The notes: generated by a model from the letters alone, not told the origin. Counted from the first letter of the stretch, positions 52,892-62,590 are shown. The stretch is DNA of 64,000 nucleotides from JALEFZ01 sp039820545 (GCA_039820545.1 JBCBPW010000004.1:62001-126000); one strand, 5' to 3'. Numbers and translations: made by a program.

Positions 52892-53776
52892 ATGAAAGCT
52901 AAGACATCTCATCAGGGACAAACCCGCCAAGCTCAGCCTGTGAAGAATATTCTGTTTCCCACAGATTTCTCTGAAGAAGCCATGCGCGCTTTTGAGTTTG
53001 CTGTGGAAGTGGCGGACCAGCTTGGTGCCAATATCATCATCTATCATGCCTATCACTATGCTGTGACAGGAGAATTTTATGTGGTGCCAGAGTTGATTGA
53101 GCGTATACATGCAGAGATGAAAGACCAGGCACTGGTGGAATTTCAGGAATATGAAGCTCAGGCGCGTGCCAGAGTAGGGGCCAAGATGAAGCTGGCCTAC
53201 AAAGTAGATCAGGATTTTGCGGTGGAAGGGATTCTGCGTGTCATCGAAGAGTCAAAGGCAGATCTGGTCATCATGGGGACCAAAGGTGGAGAAAATATGT
53301 GGCAAAGATGGATGGGAAGTCTCACTTCTTTAGTGATCGAGCGTGCCGAAGTACCCGTATTGGCGGTGCCAGCTGAAATTCTACAATTGCCTGTTCGTCA
53401 TATCTTATATGCAACGAATTTTGAAGAACAAGATCAGCAGATTCCTTCTCTCGTTTCTACATTGGCACAGCAATTCAATGCTGAGTTGACCTGCCTTCAT
53501 ATTCGTACGCTATCCGAGGTGGAGAAATCTCAGGCTTATCAGGAAGCATTTCAAAAGATGAAAGAGAGTGTCGGAGACCAAGTGACTGCTGAGTGTGTTG
53601 TGTTGCATGCAAAAGAACCCTGGCAAGGAATAGAAGAATATATGCAGCATCACCGAGTGGACCTTGTCGTCACACTGACACGTCATCATACGCTTCTAGA
53701 GCGCTTGTTCCAGCAAAGCTTGACAAGAGAAGCCGCCTTGAAATCCCAATGGCCTGTATTGGCCCTGAAATCTTAA
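52892..53776 (+). CDS. Universal stress protein with two Usp domains (second of three)
   Basis: This is a 294-residue paralogue of the gene 47 bp upstream. Domain 1 begins KNILFPTDFSEEAMRAFEFA and has the ATP-binding loop GTKG-9-GS (GTKGGENMWQRWMGSLT). Domain 2 begins VRHILYATNFEEQDQQI and has no full loop. The two genes probably share a transcript that ends at the terminator directly downstream. Confidence 0.9.
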   Translation: MKAKTSHQGQTRQAQPVKNILFPTDFSEEAMRAFEFAVEVADQLGANIIIYHAYHYAVTGEFYVVPELIERIHAEMKDQALVEFQEYEAQARARVGAKMKLAYKVDQDFAVEGILRVIEESKADLVIMGTKGGENMWQRWMGSLTSLVIERAEVPVLAVPAEILQLPVRHILYATNFEEQDQQIPSLVSTLAQQFNAELTCLHIRTLSEVEKSQAYQEAFQKMKESVGDQVTAECVVLHAKEPWQGIEEYMQHHRVDLVVTLTRHHTLLERLFQQSLTREAALKSQWPVLALKS

Positions 53777-53786
53777 TTGAAACTAT

Positions 53787-53815
53787 AAGGCTGTCGATGT
53801 ACAGCCTTGCTTTTT
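53787..53815 (+). terminator. Intrinsic terminator between usp genes 2 and 3
   Basis: AAGGCTGT (53787-53794) pairs perfectly with ACAGCCTT (53801-53808) and is followed by GCTTTTT. It implies that the third usp gene has its own promoter or receives only read-through. Confidence 0.8.
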
Positions 53816-53861
53816 GATATGTACCCTATACGTCTCATGGTCTCACTGGAAACTGATTTTT

Positions 53862-54743
53862 ATGCTTAAGTTATTGATCCCCATAGACTTTTCTGAATCC
53901 TCTACTGCTTCCTTGCGGCTGGGATTTGACTTGGCTCAGAAGATTCGTGCCGAGATTCATGTGATACATTGTTACGCCCCTTCCTTTTTAGAGCCCTATA
54001 TGCCTTTGGCATTGGAGCACGCACTGAAAAAGGCAAAGGAGAAAGAAGCTATGGAAGTATTGCAATCATGGCTGGAAGAACAAGAACTGCGCGCGCCACA
54101 GCATACGCCTGTATCCTACCATCTATTGCGTGGCAAAGCTCGCAGCATGATCCTATCATACGCCCAAAACTGGATGGCTGACCTCATCATCATGGGTACA
54201 GGTCAGACCTACCAAATTGGAAGTCTAGGTTCTACTGCGAAGCATATCTTGAGTGATTCCGAGATTCCCTTGATGATGATCCCCTCAGGCTGGGATCTCA
54301 GTCAGATAGCGTCTATGCTGTATGCTACCCATACCCTGGAAGAAGACGTCCAAGCCATCAGCCGCGTCATGGATCTAGCAGAAGTTTATCAAGCCAAAGT
54401 TGATTGCATCCAGATGAATCCTGTCTCCAATGGGACGTATCAGCTTGAGATTCTCAAACAAGCATTTAAGCAGGAAGTAGAAGATGGAAAGCTAGGTTTT
54501 CGCAGAGTGGAGGAAGAAGATATGGTAAATGGCCTACTAGCTGTCTTGGAGAATCAAGAGGTCGATCTTTTGGCTATGTGTAAGCATCAAAAAAGTCTTT
54601 GGGACAAATGGTTTGGAGAAGACAATATTGAAAAATTAAGGAAATATACACCAATTCCCATTTGGATTATTCCTCACTTGACACAGGGAAAGGATTTGCA
54701 TGAGATCAAGTCATGGAACTTTAGACGGCCTTTTGCCATTTGA
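53862..54743 (+). CDS. Universal stress protein, divergent (third of three)
   Basis: This is a 293-residue tandem Usp protein starting MLKLLIPIDFSESSTASLRLGFD. The ATP-binding loop of domain 1 is altered to MGTGQTYQIGSLGSTAKHIL, so the G-x-x-G-9-G-S/T spacing is lost and nucleotide binding is doubtful. Domain 2 begins near IASMLYATHTLEED. ATG 53862 is used because the 16 codons before it lie just past the terminator and are not Usp-like. The histidine kinase operon follows 168 bp later. Confidence 0.87.
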   Translation: MLKLLIPIDFSESSTASLRLGFDLAQKIRAEIHVIHCYAPSFLEPYMPLALEHALKKAKEKEAMEVLQSWLEEQELRAPQHTPVSYHLLRGKARSMILSYAQNWMADLIIMGTGQTYQIGSLGSTAKHILSDSEIPLMMIPSGWDLSQIASMLYATHTLEEDVQAISRVMDLAEVYQAKVDCIQMNPVSNGTYQLEILKQAFKQEVEDGKLGFRRVEEEDMVNGLLAVLENQEVDLLAMCKHQKSLWDKWFGEDNIEKLRKYTPIPIWIIPHLTQGKDLHEIKSWNFRRPFAI

Positions 54744-54911
54744 TCTACCATCAACCCATATTTCAAGAGTTCAATGCGTCATGAATGTACCAAGTTTTTT
54801 CTTTTCCCATTTTAATGAAGAAAATATCATATTTAATATTTATAATATACAGCATCAACTCGAGAATGGTCATCTTGTTGTATAAAGGTCATCATTCTGT
54901 TTTTGAAGACT

Positions 54912-56453
54912 ATGAATCAAACTCCATTGCATCAGGACTCATTTTTTGGACAAATATTCGACCAGACGATCGAAGGTTTATTGGTGGCGGATGCGCAGGG
55001 CTCAATTGTGGATGCAAATGAAGCCTGCTTGCACATGTTTGGCTACGCCTCAAAATCAGATTTAAAGGGAAAAAAAATCGATATTTTGATTCCTATAAGA
55101 CTACATGATCGGCATCAGGGACATTTTGAGACGTATACCCAATCACCTTCACCTCGTCCCATCAAGAAAAGTCCAGAAATCTGGGGTCTCAGGAAAGATG
55201 GACATGAATTTCCCCTCGAAATCAGCCTCAGCCCCGTCAACATCCAAGGGGAAAAGTATACATTGGCCTATCTCATTGATGTTTCAGAAAGGTATCTCCT
55301 GAATCGAAGTATACAGGAAGGTGAGGCATTGCTTCAAGCAATTATAGAGACGGCAGTAGATGGCATCATCACCATAGATAGAAAAGGCAAGGTGGAATCC
55401 ATGAATCCTGCTGCTGCTCGACTATTTGGTTATGAACCTGAAGAAGTCATTGGGAACAATGTCACTATGCTCATGCCTGAGCCTTACCATAGTGAGCATG
55501 ACGGCTACCTAAAAAACTATCATCGCACAGGGATTGGTAAGATCATCGGGATCGGGCGTGAGGTAAAAGGAAGGCGAAAAGATGGGCGCGTTTTTCCTTT
55601 TAGCTTGAGTATTAGTAAGGTAGAGTTTCATGATAGACAGATCTATACAGGGATTATCCATGATATTTCGGCGATGAAGGAGGCAGAGGAAAAGTTGAGA
55701 CAGTATGCCAGAGACCTAGAAAGAAGCAATCGAGAGTTAGAAGATTTTGCCTATGTGTCGAGTCATGATCTTCAGGAGCCGTTGCGTAAAATACAGGCAT
55801 TTGGGGACTGGTTGAGAGAGCGAGAGCAAGAAAAGTTTAGTGAGAAAGGGCAGGATTATCTTAATCGAATGCTCAATGCAGCTGAGCGTTTGCAGCAATT
55901 GATCAATGACCTCTTGACTTACTCACGTGTCTCCACACAGGCGCAACCCTTCCGACCTGTAGACCTCAATGAAGTATTGGCAGGCGTCCTCTCAGATTTG
56001 GAACTCATGATCAAGCGTCAAGAGGCTACAATTGTATATGATGATCTTCCCACGATTGAGGCGGAAGCTACTCAAATCAGACAGGTATTGCAGAATCTTT
56101 TGTCCAATGCCATGAAGTTTCGACATACCGATCGCCCACCCATGATTACAATTCGTAGGGAGGAAGGCATGATCGATGGAGAGTATCCAGGCGTGATATT
56201 GCATATCCAAGACAATGGGATAGGATTTGATCCTAAGTACAGAGAGAAAATATTTTCTATTTTTCAACGCTTGGATGGGAGAAAATATGAGGGATCAGGT
56301 ATAGGGCTGGCCATTGTAAAGCGCATTGTCAATCGTCATAAAGGCCTCATAACGGTAAGCAGTGAATTGGGAAAGGGATCGACCTTTTCTATGGCCTTAC
56401 CCTATCAACAAATCTACCCATCCGAACAATCTGAAGTAAAAAAATATGAATAA
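54912..56453 (+). CDS. FixL-like tandem-PAS histidine kinase, probable haem oxygen sensor
   Basis: This 513-residue soluble kinase has PAS1 (about 9-124), PAS2 (about 137-254), a short coiled coil, HisKA with His285 in YVSSHDLQEPLRK, and an HATPase with NLLSNAMKF, DNGIGFD and GSGIGLAIV. PAS2 closely follows FixL: ETAVDGIITIDRKGKVES, NNVTMLMPEP, EHDGYLKNY and KIIGIGREVKGRRKDG. His196 matches the haem-ligand His (H200 in Bradyrhizobium FixL). Arg216 matches the oxygen-binding Arg220. The spacing of 20 is identical. PAS1 has a His at the equivalent position (His68) but not the IIGIGR stretch. The ATG at 54912 is chosen over a TTG nine bases earlier. Confidence 0.88.
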   Translation: MNQTPLHQDSFFGQIFDQTIEGLLVADAQGSIVDANEACLHMFGYASKSDLKGKKIDILIPIRLHDRHQGHFETYTQSPSPRPIKKSPEIWGLRKDGHEFPLEISLSPVNIQGEKYTLAYLIDVSERYLLNRSIQEGEALLQAIIETAVDGIITIDRKGKVESMNPAAARLFGYEPEEVIGNNVTMLMPEPYHSEHDGYLKNYHRTGIGKIIGIGREVKGRRKDGRVFPFSLSISKVEFHDRQIYTGIIHDISAMKEAEEKLRQYARDLERSNRELEDFAYVSSHDLQEPLRKIQAFGDWLREREQEKFSEKGQDYLNRMLNAAERLQQLINDLLTYSRVSTQAQPFRPVDLNEVLAGVLSDLELMIKRQEATIVYDDLPTIEAEATQIRQVLQNLLSNAMKFRHTDRPPMITIRREEGMIDGEYPGVILHIQDNGIGFDPKYREKIFSIFQRLDGRKYEGSGIGLAIVKRIVNRHKGLITVSSELGKGSTFSMALPYQQIYPSEQSEVKKYE

Positions 56454-56901
56454 TCCTCAAGTTATATCTATTCTGGTTGCTGAAGACGATGAAGAAGATC
56501 GGATGCTTCTCATGGATGCTATGCAAGAGGGGAGGCTGCGCAACAGCATGACCTTTGTGCATGATGGAGAGCAACTATTAGATTATTTGGCAGGTAGGGG
56601 AGTCTACGAAGACAGAAAAACCTATCCGATGCCAGGGCTGATTCTGCTCGATCTTAACCTTCCAAGGATAGATGGGAGAGAAGCTTTGAAAGTCATAAAA
56701 GAACACATACAATGGCGTCGTATTCCTGTGATCATTTTGACTACTTCTCAGGCAGAACAAGACATCCTGAAAAGTTATGATCTAGGTGTCAATAGTTTCA
56801 TTACCAAGCCTGTAACCTTCGATGGCTTAGTGGAAGTGACACGTACGTTACAGCGTTATTGGTTTGAGATTGTGGCCTTGCCCAAGCAGGCACGTCAATA
56901 A
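56446..56901 (+). CDS. Single-domain response regulator (Rcp1/CheY-like)
   Basis: This 151-residue lone receiver has acidic residues E13-D14-D15, phospho-acceptor Asp69 in LILLDLNLPRIDG, Thr in LTTSQAE and Lys in FITKPVTFDGL. The long loop with RGVYEDRKTYPMPG is typical of Rcp1-like receivers that pair with PAS kinases. It has no output domain, so it may relay phosphate or act through protein contact. Its start overlaps the kinase stop by 8 bases, a sign of coupled expression. Confidence 0.92.
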   Translation: MNNPQVISILVAEDDEEDRMLLMDAMQEGRLRNSMTFVHDGEQLLDYLAGRGVYEDRKTYPMPGLILLDLNLPRIDGREALKVIKEHIQWRRIPVIILTTSQAEQDILKSYDLGVNSFITKPVTFDGLVEVTRTLQRYWFEIVALPKQARQ

Positions 56902-56916
56902 ATATGTTTAGCTAGT

Positions 56917-58191
56917 ATGCATACACCTCAATATTTCACCCGAGTAGAAGCGATTGCCATTCTCTTAATTGATGATGACGAGGATGATTATTTGATCACG
57001 CGTGATCTGGTGGAGGACATCAATCATCAACATTATACCCTAGACTGGGTGTCAGGATATGAGCAGGCCAAAGAGTGGTTGAGGAGAGATATGCATCAAG
57101 TATATCTTGTAGACTACCGATTGGGAAGACAGACAGGATTAGACTTATTAGCTTATGCCCAACAACACGGCGTTGAAACGCCCATCATTCTTTTGACAGG
57201 GCAAGGAGACTTTGAAGTAGATCAGCTGGCCATGACCTCGGGTGCCTCAGACTACCTGATCAAAAAAGACTTGACAGCAGATCGATTGGAGCGTGCCATT
57301 CGGTACAGCATCCAGCAGGCCTCCAACCTCAAAAAGATTCGCCATCTGAATCAGGATCTGGAAAAACGTGTGGAGGCTCGAACAGAGGCATTGGCTATGG
57401 CTGTCAAGGATCTGGAACGGCAGATTGCAGAAAATCACAAGAAAGAACAAGCCCTGAGAAAGAGTCAGGCAGAACTCCGAGTCGCCCTCACCAAGGAGCA
57501 GCAGCTCAATGAGATGAAATCTCGATTTGTTTCTATGGCATCCCATGAGTTTCGTACACCTCTGGCTACGATTCTTTCTTCGATCTCCTTGATTGACAAG
57601 TATGAGCTGGCTGAGCATGCCGATCGCCGTAAGAAACACATTGAGCGCATCAAGTCCAATGTACATGCCTTGACGACAATCTTGAATGACTTCCTGTCTA
57701 TCTCAAAATTGGAAGAAGGTAAAGTTTCTAGCCACGAGGGGCTTGTCAATCTCAAGGATAATCTGCAAGAAGTATTGGAAGAAATGCAGACCCAGACCAA
57801 GAAAGGCCAGCAGATCAAGCTGCAATATCAAACAGATCAGGACATTGTCTTTCTAGATGGCCAAATCATGCGAAACATTCTCAATAACCTGCTTTCCAAT
57901 GCCATCAAGTATTCACCTGAAAACTCAGAGGTACTCGTTTCTGCCATTTTAGCGGAAGGAATACTTACTTTGAATGTAGAAGATCAGGGAATCGGCATTC
58001 CCGAAGACGAGCAAACGCATTTGTTTGAGAGATTTTTTCGCGCACGCAATGTCGTCAACATCCAAGGCACAGGCTTGGGTTTGAGCATTGTCAAACGATA
58101 CGTAGAATTACTACACGGAACCATAGATTTTCGTAGCATACCCAACGAGGGGACTACTTTCATCATTACTTTACCCATAAAGACTCCCTAG
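56917..58191 (+). CDS. Receiver-histidine kinase hybrid
   Basis: This 424-residue soluble protein has an N-terminal receiver (about 13-130) with LLIDDDEDD, Asp66 in VYLVDYRLG and KKDLT. A coiled coil (about 140-198), HisKA with His210 in SMASHEFRTPLA, and an HATPase with NLLSNAIKY, DQGIGIP and GTGLGLSIV follow. Kinases with an input receiver accept phosphate from another kinase and pass it on. It lies 15 bp after the single receiver and 1 bp before the receiver-Crp gene, so it is well placed to phosphorylate that protein. Confidence 0.92.
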   Translation: MHTPQYFTRVEAIAILLIDDDEDDYLITRDLVEDINHQHYTLDWVSGYEQAKEWLRRDMHQVYLVDYRLGRQTGLDLLAYAQQHGVETPIILLTGQGDFEVDQLAMTSGASDYLIKKDLTADRLERAIRYSIQQASNLKKIRHLNQDLEKRVEARTEALAMAVKDLERQIAENHKKEQALRKSQAELRVALTKEQQLNEMKSRFVSMASHEFRTPLATILSSISLIDKYELAEHADRRKKHIERIKSNVHALTTILNDFLSISKLEEGKVSSHEGLVNLKDNLQEVLEEMQTQTKKGQQIKLQYQTDQDIVFLDGQIMRNILNNLLSNAIKYSPENSEVLVSAILAEGILTLNVEDQGIGIPEDEQTHLFERFFRARNVVNIQGTGLGLSIVKRYVELLHGTIDFRSIPNEGTTFIITLPIKTP

Positions 58192-58192
58192 C

Positions 58193-59251
58193 ATGAAAAA
58201 GATATTGTTGATCGAAGACAACCAGGAGATGCGGGAAAATACGGCTGAAATTCTGGAACTCGCGGGTTTTGATGTCAAAACCGCAGAGGATGGAAAAAAA
58301 GGAGTCGCAATTGCGAATAGAGAGGAAATGGACCTCGTCATTTGTGATGTCATGATGCCTGAGTTAGACGGATATGGTGTCCTGCACATGATGAGCCGCA
58401 ATCCCAAAACAGCCAAAATTCCTTTTATCTTCCTGACTGCCAAGGCTGAAAAGACTGATTTTCGCAAGGGGATGAACCTCGGCGCGGATGATTATATAAC
58501 CAAGCCGTTTGATGATCTTGAACTGCTCGATGCAATCGAAGTGCGACTACGCAAAACTGAACACCTCCAGCAGGAGTTTTCACGAGATGCAGAAGGCATC
58601 ACCAATTTTATCAGTGAAGTCAAAGGGCAAACAGCCCTGAACGAACTCTCTCACAATCGCGAAAGCCGATATTATCGAGAGAAAGACTTGATCTATCAAG
58701 AAAATAGTTTTCCTCAGGCACTATTTTTCATTCAAAAAGGAAAGGTAAAGACCTTCAAAACCAATGAAGATGCCAAGGAATACATTACAGGACTTCATAA
58801 GAAGGGAGACTTCCTGGGGTACCATGCACTCTTGGCCAATACCTCTTTTCCAGAGTCTGCTAAAGCACTGGAGGATACAGAGATTTTGGTCATCCCTAAA
58901 GAAGACTTCTTCACGCTGGTATATAGCAATCGAGACGTCTCACATCGCTTCATCCGACTGCTCGCCAATGATCTAGAAGAAAAGGAGGAGCAACTCCTTC
59001 ACCTTGCCTACGATACTGTGCGCAAGCGCGTAGCCGATGCCCTGTTGTTGCTTCAGAAGCGCTATCAAGATCCTGAGGAAGCCCAGTTTGCCATGCCCAT
59101 CTCTCGTGAAAATCTGGCGAGCTTGGTTGGGACAGCCAAAGAGTCTGTCATTCGGGTACTCTCCGAGTTCAAGGGCGACGGTCTGATCACAACACAGCAA
59201 AGTGAGATCAAAATCCTGAATACAGAGGGACTAGAACGCATCCGATATTGA
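58193..59251 (+). CDS. Receiver fused to a Crp/Fnr-type transcription regulator
   Basis: This is a 352-residue protein. The receiver (1-120) has LLIEDN, phospho-acceptor Asp52 in VICDVMMPELDG, LTAKAEK and YITKPFDD. A cyclic-nucleotide-binding-like beta barrel (about 145-255) and a long dimer helix follow. A Crp-type HTH (about 303-330, ISRENLASLVGTAKESVIRVL) ends it, with E317 and R321 at the DNA-contact positions. The only cysteine, Cys51, is in the receiver, so it cannot carry an Fnr iron-sulfur cluster. Control would come through phosphorylation. It ends a four-gene signalling operon and is a candidate regulator of the cbb3 and usp genes. Confidence 0.92.
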   Translation: MKKILLIEDNQEMRENTAEILELAGFDVKTAEDGKKGVAIANREEMDLVICDVMMPELDGYGVLHMMSRNPKTAKIPFIFLTAKAEKTDFRKGMNLGADDYITKPFDDLELLDAIEVRLRKTEHLQQEFSRDAEGITNFISEVKGQTALNELSHNRESRYYREKDLIYQENSFPQALFFIQKGKVKTFKTNEDAKEYITGLHKKGDFLGYHALLANTSFPESAKALEDTEILVIPKEDFFTLVYSNRDVSHRFIRLLANDLEEKEEQLLHLAYDTVRKRVADALLLLQKRYQDPEEAQFAMPISRENLASLVGTAKESVIRVLSEFKGDGLITTQQSEIKILNTEGLERIRY

Positions 59252-59294
59252 GGGAGCTGTGGAAGAATCCTTTTTGTAAGAGAAAGGGTAGATA

Positions 59295-59337
59295 AGAATA
59301 TGCGTGCTTCTTTACAGGAGGCACGCATAATTCTTTT
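59295..59337. terminator. Bidirectional intrinsic terminator
   Basis: AATATGCGTGC pairs with GCACGCATAATT (59298-59307 and 59321-59332), flanked by AGA before and CTTTT after. It separates the signalling operon from the convergent T9SS gene. Confidence 0.75.
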
Positions 59338-59354
59338 CGTAACTAAAGCATCAA

Positions 59355-62300
59355 TTATCTTATCCAAAAGAACTTTCTATGTAGGTATGCATTCGGAGTT
59401 TGGATCTGAAGAATATATAGACCATTAGCGAGATGGGAAAGGGGAATTTCCTGACGATGCAAGTGCCCCTTTATGTGCGCGTGGACCTTGCCATCTAGAC
59501 CTATAAGCTGAATACTTCCCTGCGTAGCAGTAGGGGCGGACTGCTCGACGATGAGCTGTTCATGTGTACCGTCTACCTCGATATTCCATCTGCCATTGGG
59601 TTGAGAATCGAGAGAAGTTTCTACCTCTTGTGAGACAGGAATCGCCGTTTCTAGCATCTGGACAGGAACTTCCTCTCCATTTTGGCGCATCATGAATGCA
59701 GACTGAACGCGCAGTTTTAATGTATCTGTCAGTAGATCCTTTCCTGAAATATCATCTATCATGATGATACGGAGGCGGGCAATTTTTCCATATCCACTTT
59801 GGTTGATTTGGTTGATGCGGCTAAGTCCCATCGAAACTTTGCCTTCTGAGTAGAAGTCCTTGTCTATCGTGATTAGGTCGGTATTCTTTTGCCCCAGCCA
59901 ACTACCCGTATAACTAAACCAAATCTTGCCAGAATCTACCAACGAGGGATCATAACTGATATCAAATCCCAATCCGTAGACCTCAGTGGCGGGAAGGCTG
60001 TCTGTACCCAACATCACATCTAGTATGAGGGTATCCCCTGCTTGCACAGGTGCGTTTTGAGGTTGAAGATAGATCGGAACGCCTGATTGGGATAGGTTGC
60101 CTGAAGGTCGGTTGTGCATCAAGCCAAAGTTAAGGTTAACCCCCAGCGTATCATCGAAATCTACCAAACCAGAACCGTCTGTGTCCGAGAAGGCGTAGTC
60201 TGTACCATTGGGAAGCTGGCTGAACCAAAGGGGCGTGTACTGTCCCAGCCAGCTGAGGCTCGGATTGGGGCGAGGCGTGCCTGTGCTGCCAAAAGCTTGT
60301 CCCAAGGCAAGGATATCGAAATTATTGGCGATGCCATCATCGTTTGCATCTCCAGGCCATATCGAATCGGCATACGTGATCGTCGCCAATTGATTGCCAG
60401 ATGAGTGCCACAGTTGTCCACCGGGAGAGAAGACAATTTTTTGTATGCTATCCCACATTTGAGAAGTACCAAAAGTCGCATTCTCCAGCTCCGTCCAATT
60501 GGTATCATCAAAGTAAAAGAGGGATTGATAAGGCTGAGTGATCCATTTACGACCAAATTCATCCAGGATGACATCCGTGACGCCCATAAAACTGATGGGG
60601 GAGTTGGTACTATTATAGTAGGTAGGGGCAATACCGTCATAAGCGACTAGGCCATCGTATGTACCGATCCATAGCACATCGTTCTGGTCTATCTGAATGT
60701 CAAAAGGATCATAGTTTGTAGGGTAAAAATAGTTGGGTACTAACCCTGTAAGAGAGAGCTGAAAGGCGGTCCCATCGTAGGAATAAAGATTGCCTTGATA
60801 ATCAACACACCAAATCTTGCCTTGGTTGTCCCCTTCTACCACCCCTATCTCGTCAGAGCTGAGGGCGGAGTTGGCGGTATTAAATACTGTCCATGCAGTC
60901 CCATCAAATCGCCAAAGCCCATCTTCCAAGGAAGCAATCCAAAGCACATCATTGTCATCCATATACCCATCTATCATGACGATATCGCTAGGGAGAGGGG
61001 TATTGGTGTGATCATAAATCGTATAGCTTATCCCATCGAAATAGACAACCGCATGGGTGGGAGATCCTGCAAGAATCCATGAACCTCCATTGCTGTCCCA
61101 GACCACATCATGGACCATCTCTGTCGCTAGATCCAGATATACCCATTGATTTGCGTCTCTATACACGGTTTTGGGGCTGCCTGCATAGAGTCCAAAAATG
61201 GGAATGAGCCACGGGCGACCTTGAGGATCAATTCTGAGGTCCCTTGTATCGCTAGGTCTGGCTTGTAATGTAGGTTCCGTATGGGCCCAGTTTGTCCCAT
61301 CAAATATCGAGAGGGTTGAACTCAATTGGGCAGTTGTGTAGAATGAATGGTAGTCTATATAGACCTCCCCATTGACGGTATCAGATGCCAGATGTTCGAT
61401 TTCGTCCAAGAGAAGGCCACTATTGGCCGAATTGTATAAAGTCCATGTGGTCCCATCGTAGTAATAAAGGCCATCAGAAGAGGCAACCCATAGTTTTTGT
61501 CCACCAGCACTTTGTATATCGTAAAAGTAATTGGCTGTAAGTGCAGAAACGCTACCCCACACCCCATTTTCAAATGTAATGAGTCCATCAAGGTTGGTGG
61601 TGATGTAGACTTTACTGCCTGGCGTGACACACATATTGGTAGGATAGCGGCTGGTAGGAGCCGTAAAGTAGGACCAACTCTGACCGTCATAGTGGTACAG
61701 TCTCAGATTGCTCGCCAATACATTTGCTACAGCCCAGATGTGCCCATTGTGGTCGGCATATATATCGCGAATTTGGCCTGGAGTTGAAAGATTGAGTATG
61801 TTTTCTACATCAAATTCTGTCCATGTAGCCCCATCATAAGAGACAATCTTACCTCCATAGTCTCCGATCCACAGGATATCATTGTCATCTACACAAAGTG
61901 TATTGGGCCAGAGATCGGGTAATCCCACGCTAGGCAAGTTGAAAATAGTCCATGATTGAGTATTTGCCTCATATTTGCCCAGCGCAAAATCATACAATCC
62001 ATCTCTCCCTTCGACCCATATATCACCATTGGAGGTGGCTACTGCAGGTGAGCCATCTGCCCCTCTGAGCTGGAAATCACTGTTGAGCATGTTCCAGTAT
62101 TGATCCTGGATCGGATTGCGATAGGTGATGCCCTGTGCATACTGAATCCATAATCCACTGATTGGGTGAAAGGAGAGGTTTCTGATAGGAAGATCAGGCA
62201 GGCCCAAGGTCGTCATGTTAAAACAGCCATCAGGCCCACAATAGTCGAGTGTGCTGTTATCAAGATCGTCACAATCTGCACTTGCGCTACAGTTTGAAGG

Positions 62301-62417
62301 GGTGAAAATCCCTTCTTCTCCTGGACGAAAAATCTGAACCTGTGCCCACATGTCCGTGGAGGCAAAGCACAGGAGAAGAAAAATAAGACTTAATAAAAGA
62401 TGGTGGTATGCTTTCAT
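59355..62417 (-). CDS. Secreted two-component-propeller-like protein with dockerin-type segment and T9SS sorting domain
   Basis: This is a surface protein of about 1020 residues with a signal peptide (LLSLIFLLLCFASTDMWAQ). It has many short repeats of the form W-x-x-S/T...GL-x-x-Y/F-DG-x-x-W-T-x-F/Y (for example LWVASSDGLYYYDGTTWTLY), the ligand-B/regulator-propeller type, making a seven- or fourteen-bladed propeller (about 60-690). A dockerin-like calcium-binding region follows (GDANDDGIANNFDILALGQ, about 700). A cohesin-like beta domain (about 770-900) and a T9SS sorting domain end it. The start at 62417 (MKAYHHLL) opens the signal peptide; upstream ATGs are not favoured. It is probably an adhesin or carbohydrate sensor at the cell surface. 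Confidence 0.85.
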   Translation of the reverse strand: MKAYHHLLLSLIFLLLCFASTDMWAQVQIFRPGEEGIFTPSNCSASADCDDLDNSTLDYCGPDGCFNMTTLGLPDLPIRNLSFHPISGLWIQYAQGITYRNPIQDQYWNMLNSDFQLRGADGSPAVATSNGDIWVEGRDGLYDFALGKYEANTQSWTIFNLPSVGLPDLWPNTLCVDDNDILWIGDYGGKIVSYDGATWTEFDVENILNLSTPGQIRDIYADHNGHIWAVANVLASNLRLYHYDGQSWSYFTAPTSRYPTNMCVTPGSKVYITTNLDGLITFENGVWGSVSALTANYFYDIQSAGGQKLWVASSDGLYYYDGTTWTLYNSANSGLLLDEIEHLASDTVNGEVYIDYHSFYTTAQLSSTLSIFDGTNWAHTEPTLQARPSDTRDLRIDPQGRPWLIPIFGLYAGSPKTVYRDANQWVYLDLATEMVHDVVWDSNGGSWILAGSPTHAVVYFDGISYTIYDHTNTPLPSDIVMIDGYMDDNDVLWIASLEDGLWRFDGTAWTVFNTANSALSSDEIGVVEGDNQGKIWCVDYQGNLYSYDGTAFQLSLTGLVPNYFYPTNYDPFDIQIDQNDVLWIGTYDGLVAYDGIAPTYYNSTNSPISFMGVTDVILDEFGRKWITQPYQSLFYFDDTNWTELENATFGTSQMWDSIQKIVFSPGGQLWHSSGNQLATITYADSIWPGDANDDGIANNFDILALGQAFGSTGTPRPNPSLSWLGQYTPLWFSQLPNGTDYAFSDTDGSGLVDFDDTLGVNLNFGLMHNRPSGNLSQSGVPIYLQPQNAPVQAGDTLILDVMLGTDSLPATEVYGLGFDISYDPSLVDSGKIWFSYTGSWLGQKNTDLITIDKDFYSEGKVSMGLSRINQINQSGYGKIARLRIIMIDDISGKDLLTDTLKLRVQSAFMMRQNGEEVPVQMLETAIPVSQEVETSLDSQPNGRWNIEVDGTHEQLIVEQSAPTATQGSIQLIGLDGKVHAHIKGHLHRQEIPLSHLANGLYILQIQTPNAYLHRKFFWIR

Positions 62418-62590
62418 ATCATGAGATTTTATCAACATACCCAAGGTCAAAGAAATCGTGAAAAGTCTCAAACACAAATTTGCTGTTATCTGAATATTGT
62501 TATTAAGAATTATGATTTTTAAATGAATTAAAGGTATATTTTATATAAATAAGATGGGCTTTATCTGAATAAAATTTATCTATTAGAAAG

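Noticed and set aside
58193..59251. Call of the regulator as an Fnr oxygen sensor
   Set aside because: Only one cysteine is present and it lies in the receiver; an iron-sulfur cluster is not possible, so control by phosphorylation is more likely.
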